Shown here piece after piece: positions 36,387 through 43,958 of a stretch of 64,000 nucleotides of DNA. The DNA comes from a virus. The stretch's first letter is position 1. Each line of letters begins with the position of its first letter. Where the stretch lies: positions 45,969-109,968 of the IMG/VR virus record IMGVR_UViG_3300042878_000903; one strand, 5' to 3'. A program made the translations under genes and the position numbers. The notes beneath the pieces are model-generated. The model was not told the origin of the DNA. It saw only the letters and a list, made by a program, of their open reading frames with translations, and searched no databases.

Positions 36387-37111
36387 TTATCTATTATATC
36401 ATTTCCCTTGTTTAATTCATGATTGACTTTAAGCCTAATAGCTTTTACTTGATGACCGCCTAGGACATTTTTAAGGTGATCTACAGCATCTCTATAAAAA
36501 TTAGACCAAATTGCTTTTCTGTTTAAATCGTAAATAACATTAGAATACTCGTTAGAGTCAAATTTAGGGTCTGGCAAAGACTCTACTTTATCAAAATTTA
36601 TTTCTGAGTTTTGTAAAGCCTCTAAATCTATTGGTAGTATAGCAATTATTGGTGTTCCTGCTTTTATGGTAATAACTTCGTTTGGTTTAGTTATCATCCA
36701 GGCACATGGCAATTCTCCTCTAAAAAATGATGTACTCATTAAGGTTGTAAAAGGAACGGCACCGTCAATGAATAAATTTGGAACTGGCATAGATAGAAGA
36801 CTTAAATTTTCTTCAGTAGAAAACATTAGGCCCGTATTAAAACTTACTGTTCCATTAGCTCTACCAGAATAAGCATACTTTTCACCAGACAAAATTTTAA
36901 CGTGATCTGGAGTGCTGTCTGTTACGCCATCCCATATAAAAGATATATCTTCTGGAAAAGATATTCCCCAGCCAAGCTGGTTAGTGAGTCCTACTGGAAA
37001 ACATTTATATGCATGAGATTCCCAAGTATTATCCATCCAATCTCTTTTAATTGAAAGAGGAAAAACTTCTCCGTAACCATTTCTTATTGTATAGGCTTTA
37101 ATTTTATGCAT
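36383..37111 (-). CDS. DUF6065-family protein
   Basis: This 242-residue protein matches the pattern I know for DUF6065: a RDWMD motif, AYKCFPVGLTNQLGWGISFP, then FIWDGV, and a later segment around FFRGELPCAWMITKPNEVI with a Gly-Thr-Pro turn. The fold is probably a cupin-like barrel, and no reaction is known. It sits between two 2OG oxygenases, so it may act on the same substrate. The ATG at 37111 lies inside the overlap with the upstream stop (ATGCATAA). Confidence 0.7.
   Translation of the reverse strand: MHKIKAYTIRNGYGEVFPLSIKRDWMDNTWESHAYKCFPVGLTNQLGWGISFPEDISFIWDGVTDSTPDHVKILSGEKYAYSGRANGTVSFNTGLMFSTEENLSLLSMPVPNLFIDGAVPFTTLMSTSFFRGELPCAWMITKPNEVITIKAGTPIIAILPIDLEALQNSEINFDKVESLPDPKFDSNEYSNVIYDLNRKAIWSNFYRDAVDHLKNVLGGHQVKAIRLKVNHELNKGNDIIDK
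36393..36401 (-). promoter_or_regulatory. Extended -10 for leaderless oxygenase mRNA
   Basis: TGA-TATAAT lies exactly six bases upstream of the ATG at 36386, and the intervening AGATAA carries no ribosome-binding site. Confidence 0.6.
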
Positions 37112-37817
37112 ACGAGTTTTTGCCAGTTTTTTCATCTTCTACTAACCATCTGGCTCGTGCTTCAAAAAATTCTTGTCTGTGAGCATGATCATTATAATCA
37201 AGCATTGTTACAATAGAAAACTTCATGCCATCTTCTACTGGCATTGCTCTATGCGAAAATAGATAGGTAGATGGGAAAATATATAAATCGCCAGCTCTTG
37301 GCTTAATGTTTAGACCTAATTTAGGAAAAAATAAATTGCCTCCTGCATAATCGTCATTTACATAAGCAACTAATGATACTGTGGCACTATATGAAAATCC
37401 GTGGTCGGCATGCTCTTGGAAGTGTTGTCCTTTGCCGTATCTAATACAGTTCATAACTTCCCAATAATTCATCTTTACACTATATTTAGTACAATAATCT
37501 TGAACTGCTACATCCTGTGCTTTTTTTAAATCAGACCATAAATCTGCAACTAGTTTCTGGGTTTCATTGACTGGATTAATTATCTCTCCAATTTTAATAT
37601 CTTCACAGTCTCTATATGATGGTCTTTTTTCACTATACCCAACAAAACCAAATGTCCAACTGTATCTGGAATCTGCCTCTTTATCAGCAGAATTTCCTAT
37701 TGCGTTTAATCTATTAATAACGTCTAAATCTTTTTTAATTACATCTCTGTATACCCACACGCCTGGGAAAAGCTCTTCCTTTGAAGAAAATCCATATTGG
37801 TCATTTATAGTAGTCAT
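37104..37817 (-). CDS. 2OG-Fe(II) oxygenase, prolyl-hydroxylase-like (5)
   Basis: This 237-residue protein carries H136-x-D138 (QEHADHG) and H189 (LFSHRA), with K199 in the 2-oxoglutarate-binding position, and the core LVAYVNDDYAGGNLFF. It is the first gene of the oxygenase cluster in transcription order. Promoter TGA-TACAAT lies six bases before its ATG, so its mRNA is probably leaderless. A terminator stands between it and the Hint gene upstream. Confidence 0.83.
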   Translation of the reverse strand: MTTINDQYGFSSKEELFPGVWVYRDVIKKDLDVINRLNAIGNSADKEADSRYSWTFGFVGYSEKRPSYRDCEDIKIGEIINPVNETQKLVADLWSDLKKAQDVAVQDYCTKYSVKMNYWEVMNCIRYGKGQHFQEHADHGFSYSATVSLVAYVNDDYAGGNLFFPKLGLNIKPRAGDLYIFPSTYLFSHRAMPVEDGMKFSIVTMLDYNDHAHRQEFFEARARWLVEDEKTGKNSYA

Positions 37818-37823
37818 GCCTTT

Positions 37824-37832
37824 ATTGTATCA
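37824..37832 (-). promoter_or_regulatory. Extended -10 for oxygenase cluster
   Basis: TGA-TACAAT is followed by AAAGGC and the ATG at 37817, the same six-base spacing as at two other genes in the fibre region. Confidence 0.55.
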
Positions 37833-37857
37833 TTTTGAATTTACAAATACAATAGCA

Positions 37858-37891
37858 AAAAGAGGGGGGCATTGTGTGCCACCCCTCTTTT
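37858..37891 (-). terminator. Terminator after Hint-domain gene 1
   Basis: AAAGAGGGG-(G)GGCA / TGCC-A-CCCCTCTTT forms a long stem with a five-base loop and runs of A and T at the ends, nine bases after the stop of the 401-residue gene. Confidence 0.8.
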
Positions 37892-37899
37892 ATAGATAT

Positions 37900-39105
37900 T
37901 TAAGCTATTACTAGGAAGGAATTAACGATAAACCATGGATTTGGAGATGTTCTAACATCGTACACGGTAGATTCTGTTTCACTCTTTTCAACTGAGGTTA
38001 CTGGAGTTCCTTGGACTAGTCCATTTGAATCTACTCCTATGATTATTTCTCCTATCTCAATTTCTCCTGCATTCTTATAGGTAATACCATTTGAGGTTTT
38101 TACAAATAACGGCTGGGTTTCTGAGTAGTCTTTACCTCTGTAATTAAATCCAATTAGCTTTCCAGTTTTTTCTGTTATTGAAATAACTTCTGAATTTGTA
38201 AGCTTAACTGTTGATTCTAAATGTCCAGATGTTTTATTTGCGGTTATAGATTCAAGATTAATATTAGAGTTATCAACTGTTATTACTTGATCTCCAATTT
38301 TAATATCTTTAGCTTTTACCCATCCAGTATTGGTGAAAATAACTGATTCTGGTGATAAACACTTACCCTTAAATCCTGGTGGGGAAAAGAACCCTGGTGG
38401 GGCAAAGAACCCTGGTGGGGCAAAGAACCCTGGTGGGGCAAAGAACCCTGGTGGGGCAAAGAACCCTGGTGGAAAGAACGGTGGAAAGAACGGTGGAAAG
38501 AACGGTGCTTGAGTTGTAATTTCCGCTGTATTTGCTGAAGCTGCTGACCGACCATTAGCATTATCTGCATAAACATTATAATACTGAGATGTATTAGCAG
38601 TATCATTGATGGTTATACTTAGGGATGCTGTATTTCCATTTGTTCCATCATTACCTGCAACATAGTAGTTAGTTATTGCGGATCCACCATTTGCTGGCTC
38701 TGTCCAAGTAATTGTGTTTTGGTTAACTCCTGCAGTTGCGATTGGGCTTTGTGGAGCTTGAGGTACGGTTGTTGCAGTAATGCTATTTGAGGCAGCAGAT
38801 GCTGCACCAGTTCCTACTGCATTTGTTCCCGTTACCGTAAATGTATATGCTGTATTTGATTGTAAACCAGTTACAGATATTGGAGAAGATGCTCCTGAAG
38901 CAGTATACGATCCTGGAGAGGATGTTACTGTAAAGGATGTAGCAGCAGGTGAATTTGCTGGCAAAGAGAACGTTACGTCGGCCCGTCCATTGTTATATGC
39001 ACGACCAGATGGTACGTTTGTTGCTGTTACTGACTCTGGTGCCCGTGGCTCCAAAAAGTCATTTGATGCCTGTGCCTTTTTACCGAATTTCTTACCTACT
39101 GCCAT
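37900..39105 (-). CDS. Fibronectin-III / PPGFFA-repeat / Hint-domain surface protein
   Basis: This 401-residue protein has three parts. Residues ~20-200 form two fibronectin-III-like domains (ESVTATNVPSGR, TPITWTEPANGG-like segments). Residues 201-247 are proline-rich: PFFPP units, then four PPGFFA repeats and PPGFFS, PPGF. Residues 249-401 are a Hint (hedgehog/intein) domain beginning at C249 (KCLSPESVIF) with GWVKAKDIKIGDQVI. The usual block-B 'THP' reads TQP (Q331), and the end is WFIVNSFLVIA, with no terminal His-Asn. It probably sits on the virion surface. A GGAG site precedes the ATG. Confidence 0.82.
   Translation of the reverse strand: MAVGKKFGKKAQASNDFLEPRAPESVTATNVPSGRAYNNGRADVTFSLPANSPAATSFTVTSSPGSYTASGASSPISVTGLQSNTAYTFTVTGTNAVGTGAASAASNSITATTVPQAPQSPIATAGVNQNTITWTEPANGGSAITNYYVAGNDGTNGNTASLSITINDTANTSQYYNVYADNANGRSAASANTAEITTQAPFFPPFFPPFFPPGFFAPPGFFAPPGFFAPPGFFAPPGFFSPPGFKGKCLSPESVIFTNTGWVKAKDIKIGDQVITVDNSNINLESITANKTSGHLESTVKLTNSEVISITEKTGKLIGFNYRGKDYSETQPLFVKTSNGITYKNAGEIEIGEIIIGVDSNGLVQGTPVTSVEKSETESTVYDVRTSPNPWFIVNSFLVIA
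38374..38507. repeat. 18-bp coding tandem repeats (PPGFFA) and PFFPP units
   Basis: Unit CCTGGTGGGGCAAAGAAC repeats four times nearly unchanged, flanked by a variant copy and by GGTGGAAAGAAC units. The repeats are in frame and encode PPGFFA and PFFPP on the minus strand, so length changes by 18-bp steps would keep the frame. Confidence 0.9.
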
Positions 39106-39138
39106 TTTGAATCTCCTTTTTAACTATTTAAATTTGTA

Positions 39139-40974
39139 TTACGCCATCAAGTCGCCGTAGACAACCCATGTATTTGCTGCTCTCTTAAAGAGAGTACAAG
39201 ATGACCAGGTTGTACGAAGCTTTAGGCCAGGTGTTGCGTTAACTGTAACTGTTCCTGATACTGGGGCAATTGTTACTTGTCCAGCTCCAGTTTGAAGAAT
39301 ATCAATAGATGTTCCGATTGGGAAGTCTAGAGTTGCGTCTTCTGGTATTGTTAAGGTTAGAGGTGATCCTGATCCCATTTCGATTAGATCATCTCTTTCA
39401 GTTAGTGATGAAAGTGTATATGATGCTGTTTTTGCAACGATTGGTGTTAAAGAATCTACCTTTAATCCAAGGCTGGTTGTTACTGATGCTGCAAAGTTTG
39501 CGTCATCTCCAAGTGCTTGAGCAAGTTCATCAAGTGTATTCATTGCTGCTGGTGCACCAGATATAAGTGCGCTTACCTGTGATGTTGCGTCTGCAATTGC
39601 TTCAGATTTTGCTGTTGCGATTGCTGAAGACTGTGCTGTTGATACTGGCTTATTAGCATCAGAAGTATTGTCAACATTTCCAAGTCCAAGTGTTGCTGGT
39701 GTTACTGCTGCAACCTCTGACTTAAGTGCTAGAAGTGCTGTATCTGCAATTCCATGAACATTTGTAGTGTCTGCTTCATGGGCTGAAAGAGCGGTAGCTG
39801 CTGCTGTAATTTGTGTTTGAACTGATGATGTAACTCCATCTAGGTATCCAATTTCTGTTGAAGAAACTGTACCAATTGATGTTGTACTTGGAAGAGTTAC
39901 TGTACCAGTAAATGTTGGTGAGGCCAAATCTGATTTAGCTGCAAGAGATGCACCTAGTCCAGAAATTTTGTCTTGGTGAATTGCTGCAGTAGCACTTACA
40001 TGATCATTTGTAATTTGAAGATCTGCAATTTTTTCTGCAGTTATTGCATCAACTGCAATTTTATCTGCAGTTACTGCACCATTTAGAATTTTTACTGTAG
40101 ATATTGCATCGGTTGCTAAATCTGCTGTTTCTACAGAGCCTGCAGGAAGTGTTACTGATCCTGTTACTGTTAAGTTAGTTAAGCCGATATCTGTTGCTGT
40201 AAGGTTTCTAAGCTCAAGATCATCTAGGCCTCCTTGGCTAAAATTAATTGTAGTGGTTGGTGCATCGGTTACTCCTGTAAAGAGTTTCCATTTATTAGCA
40301 GATGCATCTCTTGCAAATCCTGTGTGATTAGCAACTCCATCATTGTGTTTAGCTACAAATCCTAGATCTAAAGCATTTCCTGCGTTGGTTGATGCTAATG
40401 CAATTAGTGGATCTTCTGTTGTAAAGTTAGCTGTATCTAATGTTACAGTTGTTCCATTAACAAAAAGATTTCCAGCTAATGTTAAATTTTCTCCTGATAT
40501 GCTTCCACTTGTTGAAATATCTGTTGCTAGTCCTGTTAGCTTTAATTGTGCCTCTGGAACCTTAATGTTTCCATCAAGTGAAGCAACACCATTTGCTGAT
40601 CCACGATCTGAATTCTCTAAGTATGTGCTTGCTGTTGAATTTGTAAGTCCAGTTACTGCTGCATCAACATAGGCTACTGTTGCTACTACTGCTGAATCTA
40701 CAGAAATTGTAATTGTATTTGCGCCATCATTATAAGTCTTTGTTAAACCTGCACCCATTGTAAGTGCTGTATTGATTGCGTCTTGTGAAATTTCTCCAAT
40801 TTCAGGTGCATCTGCTGCTACGTAAGAAAGGGAATTCCATGCGGTGGATCCATCTCCAACTTTAATTTTTCTAGTGTTTGTTTCAACGCCTAGCTCTCCT
40901 GCTGCAAGTATTGGATTTACTCCAGACCAGTCTGTTGCTGATCCTCTTCGAACTTGAATTCTTACTGTTGACAT
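39139..40974 (-). CDS. Long tail fibre with Mtd-N-like head
   Basis: This 611-residue protein begins RIQVRRGSATDWSGVNPILA followed by GELGVETNTRKIKVGDG, the N-terminal virion-binding domain shared with Mtd-like fibres. It continues with long beta-helix-like repeats (ITVSVDSAVVATVAYVDAAV, later TVTLPSTTSIGTV) and ends in a compact C-terminal domain (TIAPVSGTVTVNATPGLKLR). It probably contacts the host. A TGG-TATAAT promoter and a GGGAG site precede it. Confidence 0.72.
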   Translation of the reverse strand: MSTVRIQVRRGSATDWSGVNPILAAGELGVETNTRKIKVGDGSTAWNSLSYVAADAPEIGEISQDAINTALTMGAGLTKTYNDGANTITISVDSAVVATVAYVDAAVTGLTNSTASTYLENSDRGSANGVASLDGNIKVPEAQLKLTGLATDISTSGSISGENLTLAGNLFVNGTTVTLDTANFTTEDPLIALASTNAGNALDLGFVAKHNDGVANHTGFARDASANKWKLFTGVTDAPTTTINFSQGGLDDLELRNLTATDIGLTNLTVTGSVTLPAGSVETADLATDAISTVKILNGAVTADKIAVDAITAEKIADLQITNDHVSATAAIHQDKISGLGASLAAKSDLASPTFTGTVTLPSTTSIGTVSSTEIGYLDGVTSSVQTQITAAATALSAHEADTTNVHGIADTALLALKSEVAAVTPATLGLGNVDNTSDANKPVSTAQSSAIATAKSEAIADATSQVSALISGAPAAMNTLDELAQALGDDANFAASVTTSLGLKVDSLTPIVAKTASYTLSSLTERDDLIEMGSGSPLTLTIPEDATLDFPIGTSIDILQTGAGQVTIAPVSGTVTVNATPGLKLRTTWSSCTLFKRAANTWVVYGDLMA

Positions 40975-41005
40975 TTTTTCTCCCTTTGTTACTTTATATT
41001 AGATT

Positions 41006-41014
41006 ATTATACCA
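41006..41014 (-). promoter_or_regulatory. Extended -10 promoter for long fibre gene
   Basis: TGG-TATAAT lies 31 bases before the ATG at 40974, with a GGGAG ribosome-binding site between, so this transcript has a normal leader. Confidence 0.5.
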
Positions 41015-41022
41015 TTATTTAT

Positions 41023-41556
41023 TTATACTAAAGTGCCTGAATCAAAAGTTAATTCGTACACTAAAGTGTCTGGGTATCCACCATTTGCATATTTATTTGC
41101 CGATGTTGAAACCCCGTTGCCTTGAACTGTATATACTGGTTGACCATTGTAATCAATTGCAAGACCTATATCCATGAAGCTTATATCTGGGGTTGCTTCC
41201 CAGTCTACGTTTCCAGAATCAAAAACCATTCCATAAGTTGGAGTTGATGGGCTTCCGCCATCAGCAAATTTAGTTGCTGTTGTAGATACCCCATTAGCTT
41301 GAATTGTATAGATTGGCTCACCATTGTAATCAATTGCAAGACCTACGTCCATTAAATTGATCATTGTGTTTTCGTCTGGAACTTCTGAATTTAAAGCTAT
41401 TGGCATCCATTGGCCATTTAGCTGAATTTGTAATTTGTTTGTTACGGTATCAAATCTTAAGGGAGTAGACCCTAATACAACATTAGACTCAAACGTAGCA
41501 GTGCCTGCGACATTTAGTCCATTCTTAACTCTAAAATTCTTATTTACTGTTGCCAT
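41023..41556 (-). CDS. Short fibre/decoration protein with internal duplication
   Basis: This 177-residue protein begins MATVNKNFRVKNGLNVAG, shared with the next fibre gene (MATVVKNFRIKSGLIVEG), then 'TNKLQIQLNGQW'. A ~60-residue unit is duplicated, each copy holding GLAIDYNG(E/Q)P and YTxQxNGVST. No ribosome-binding site is obvious. It is probably a small virion surface protein. Confidence 0.6.
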   Translation of the reverse strand: MATVNKNFRVKNGLNVAGTATFESNVVLGSTPLRFDTVTNKLQIQLNGQWMPIALNSEVPDENTMINLMDVGLAIDYNGEPIYTIQANGVSTTATKFADGGSPSTPTYGMVFDSGNVDWEATPDISFMDIGLAIDYNGQPVYTVQGNGVSTSANKYANGGYPDTLVYELTFDSGTLV

Positions 41557-41588
41557 TTAAGTTCACATATCCCCTAAGTGTTTTTTGT

Positions 41589-41610
41589 GGGGAGATTTCA
41601 GGCTCTCCCC
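41589..41610. repeat. GC-rich hairpin between fibre genes
   Basis: GGGGAGA/TCTCCCC arms flank an eight-base loop, 16 bases after the 384-residue gene's stop. On the minus strand it is followed by ACAAAAAAC rather than T residues, so it is a weak terminator candidate or an mRNA-stabilising hairpin. Confidence 0.45.
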
Positions 41611-41625
41611 AGGCCGTTTATTTAA

Positions 41626-42780
41626 TTATTTAAGAAGTGTTCCAGATACTTTAACTGTTGAGTTATCTACTGGAGTTACTCTTATTCGTACATTTGAACC
41701 TGATACGTCTGCTGTGATAGTTCCTCTTGATCCATTAGTTCCGACAATTGCATATTCTGTAACTGCTACATTGTCTGACGAGTCTAGTGTTATTAGAACC
41801 TCTGATACTTCATTGTGTGTTGCGTTGTCAATTTTAACAAGAACTTTGGCTGAGCGGTAGTCTGCCTTTGCCCACTCATAAGCTGTTCCAGCAACTGATG
41901 CTGTTCCAGATGATGAAGCTGCAAATTGCTTAGCTTGATCATTTACGTTTAATGCTGTAAATGCTGTTGTTCCGTTTTGCTGTGCTGTATTAGCGGCTGC
42001 TGCTGTTGCTTCTGCTGCTGCTTGCGCTGCGTTGGCCTTAGTTGTTGCGTCTGCTGCTGCAGTTGATACTGAAGCTGCGTCGCCTGATACTCTAAGTGCT
42101 GCTTCTGCTGCTATGTCTGTAGCAACTTGGGCTGAGGTAGCTTTTGTTGCAAGAGCTGTTGTAATAGTTGTTGTGTAATTAGCATCATCATTAATTGCTG
42201 CTGCTAATTCATTTAATGTATTAAGAAGGTCTGGTGCGCCATCTACTAATGTGCTTACTGCGCCAGAAATTGCTGTGTTACGATTTGAAACCTCTGTTGA
42301 TATTGCAGATGAAAGAGCGGCTGCTGCTGTTGCTTCTGCTGCTGCTTGCGCTGCGTTAGCCTTTGTAGTTGCGTCTGCTGCTGCTGTAGCTACTGAAGCT
42401 GCGTCTCCTGATACTCTAAGTGCTGCTTCTGCTGCTACCTTAGTAGTTGCATCTGTTGCTGCAGCTGTAATTGCTGCAGATTGCGCTGCGTTAGCCTTTG
42501 TAGTTGCATCTGATGATGCTGCAGAAATTGCTGCAGACTGAGCAGATGAAGCTGATCCATAAGCGTCAAATACGTTAGCCTTTACTGTAAGATTGCCTGC
42601 ACCATCGACTGCAAATGTTCCTGCGTCTACGGATTTTACAAGAGTAGCACCGCCAACAAGGTTGAGGATGTAAGCATTTCCGCCTGTTTCTGTAAGTATA
42701 TTTTGACCATTGATTGTACCTGTAGCACCCTCAACTATAAGGCCTGATTTAATTCTAAAGTTTTTTACTACTGTTGCCAT
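41626..42780 (-). CDS. Ala-rich coiled-coil tail fibre
   Basis: This 384-residue fibre has an N-terminal domain like its neighbour. It then has long alanine-rich helical repeats: the unit ATTKANAAQ(S/A)AA is seen four times and the unit AEAALRVSGDAASV twice. These form a rod, likely a trimeric coiled coil. A conserved DLLNTLNELAAAINDDANYT segment, as in other long phage fibres, lies in the middle. The C-terminal ~100 residues are a beta domain (KVLVKIDNATHNEVSEVLIT). The function is probably attachment. Confidence 0.7.
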   Translation of the reverse strand: MATVVKNFRIKSGLIVEGATGTINGQNILTETGGNAYILNLVGGATLVKSVDAGTFAVDGAGNLTVKANVFDAYGSASSAQSAAISAASSDATTKANAAQSAAITAAATDATTKVAAEAALRVSGDAASVATAAADATTKANAAQAAAEATAAAALSSAISTEVSNRNTAISGAVSTLVDGAPDLLNTLNELAAAINDDANYTTTITTALATKATSAQVATDIAAEAALRVSGDAASVSTAAADATTKANAAQAAAEATAAAANTAQQNGTTAFTALNVNDQAKQFAASSSGTASVAGTAYEWAKADYRSAKVLVKIDNATHNEVSEVLITLDSSDNVAVTEYAIVGTNGSRGTITADVSGSNVRIRVTPVDNSTVKVSGTLLK

Positions 42781-42810
42781 TTTATATGACTCCTCTTATT
42801 GCTTTTTTTG

Positions 42811-43368
42811 TTATGCTTTAAGCGTTGTTCTGATATATCTTACTGAGATAGAACCAGAAACAGGGGTGACTCTTAAACTAATTATACCTGAGTTTTCTTC
42901 AAAGGTATAAGAAAATAAACTAGTGTTTGTGTTTGAGATAATGTTTGATTCTGAAACCATTATGTCTGTTCCGTTATGAGAAACAAGAATTTCTGATGTA
43001 TAAACATCGGAATTTTTTGTCACCTGAATGTTATATTTAGCTGTTCTCCATACGCTCTTTGAAAAAGAGTCTACGTTTGTAGCGTTTTCAATACCATAGA
43101 CTGCAAGGTCATTGTTGCCTTCTAATCCAAGAAGCTCTATAACGTTGTCTGTGCTATTGTCTAAATTGATTAACGTAGTTTCAATAGTAGATACTTTGTA
43201 CGTCAGTGATGCAGGATCTGTTGAACCGTTTACACCAACTTTTGTTTCTAATGCTTCAATGGCATCATTTGCATTTATATGTTGCTGCGAATGAGATGGT
43301 GATGATAGCTCGTCGGAAGAATTAGGATTAACTAATTGATCTAAGCTAGATGGATAATTGGTGGCCAA
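42811..43368 (-). CDS. Fibre-associated structural protein
   Basis: This 185-residue protein starts at a TTG with AGGGGGT before it. The N-terminal half has the pattern SSLDQLVNPNSSDELSSPSH followed by HINDAIEALETKVG-like residues, a module seen at the foot of many phage fibres. The C-terminal half resembles the beta domain of the preceding fibre (YTSEILVSHNGTDIMVSES ... ISLRVTPVSGSISVRYIR). It is probably a fibre partner. Confidence 0.62.
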   Translation of the reverse strand: MATNYPSSLDQLVNPNSSDELSSPSHSQQHINANDAIEALETKVGVNGSTDPASLTYKVSTIETTLINLDNSTDNVIELLGLEGNNDLAVYGIENATNVDSFSKSVWRTAKYNIQVTKNSDVYTSEILVSHNGTDIMVSESNIISNTNTSLFSYTFEENSGIISLRVTPVSGSISVRYIRTTLKA

Positions 43369-43441
43369 TTGACTACCCCCTATGTGTAATTATGTTGCTT
43401 AGATAATTATACCTTATTATTTTTTACAAAGAAGGTTTATT

Positions 43442-43681
43442 TTACCATTTTGACAATGGGCAGGTTGCTGCTTCCATTGCTGTCTTCATTTTCATTAGAC
43501 AGCCACATTGTTTACATTGTGTAGTTAATGATATGAACTCAGGACATCCCCTGCAAATATTTAGTCTTTGTTCTTTTTTTTCATCAGTAGTCCATACGGT
43601 ATTTGGATTTAGCATATCCCATGGCTTGACGGTATTTGGATCAACTAGGTTTGCTTTTATTGTTTTCCACCTTGAAGTCAT
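43442..43681 (-). CDS. Cys-rich small protein (DUF6171-like)
   Basis: This 79-residue protein ends in a compact cysteine cluster: NICRGCPEF, then QCKQCGCLM and a final CPLSKW. The pattern C-x2-C ... C-x2-C-x-C ... C matches a small zinc-binding family found in many phages. The N-terminal half (MLNPNTVWTTDEKKEQRLN) is helical. The function is unknown. It sits among fibre genes. Confidence 0.62.
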   Translation of the reverse strand: MTSRWKTIKANLVDPNTVKPWDMLNPNTVWTTDEKKEQRLNICRGCPEFISLTTQCKQCGCLMKMKTAMEAATCPLSKW

Positions 43682-43683
43682 AA

Positions 43684-43914
43684 TTAATCCTTGTTAAATG
43701 ATGTGCCGTTCCATTTCCATCCAGATGCTGGGGTTGGAAGTTGTGATATTTCTATAGGCAAATCTGTAAAATTTATTATTTTAGGGTTACTTGATAGTCC
43801 TGATCTTAATATTTCTGTTTGAAAGTCTCCTGTTGGTATAGCAAACCATCCAGCAAACTCATTATCAACAAGAACAAAAAATACTTCTCCGTCAATATCT
43901 CTTTTTATAGACAC
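43684..43914 (-). CDS. Small hypothetical protein in fibre region
   Basis: This 76-residue protein has a GTG start preceded by AAAGGAGAT. It is beta-rich with aromatic turns (VFFVLVDNEFAGWFAIPTGD) and ends SGWKWNGTSFNKD, a pattern also seen at the tips of short fibre or chaperone proteins. It has its own promoter (TGC-TATAAT). It may assist the following fibre. Confidence 0.55.
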   Translation of the reverse strand: MSIKRDIDGEVFFVLVDNEFAGWFAIPTGDFQTEILRSGLSSNPKIINFTDLPIEISQLPTPASGWKWNGTSFNKD

Positions 43915-43934
43915 GGTAAATCTCCTTTTTTAAA

Positions 43935-43958
43935 ATTATAGCATAAAAATTATGCTAT
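43935..43958 (-). terminator. Terminator-promoter composite hairpin
   Basis: The stem ATAGCATAA/TTATGCTAT (43938-43958) begins in the stop codon region of the large Hint gene. Its right arm carries TGC-TATAAT (43935-43943), an extended -10 for the next gene on the minus strand. One element may both end and start transcription. Confidence 0.5.

Noticed and set aside
38374-38507. Short direct repeats resembling a CRISPR-like array
   Set aside because: The 18-bp units are contiguous, lack unique spacers and are in frame in a long protein, encoding PPGFFA.
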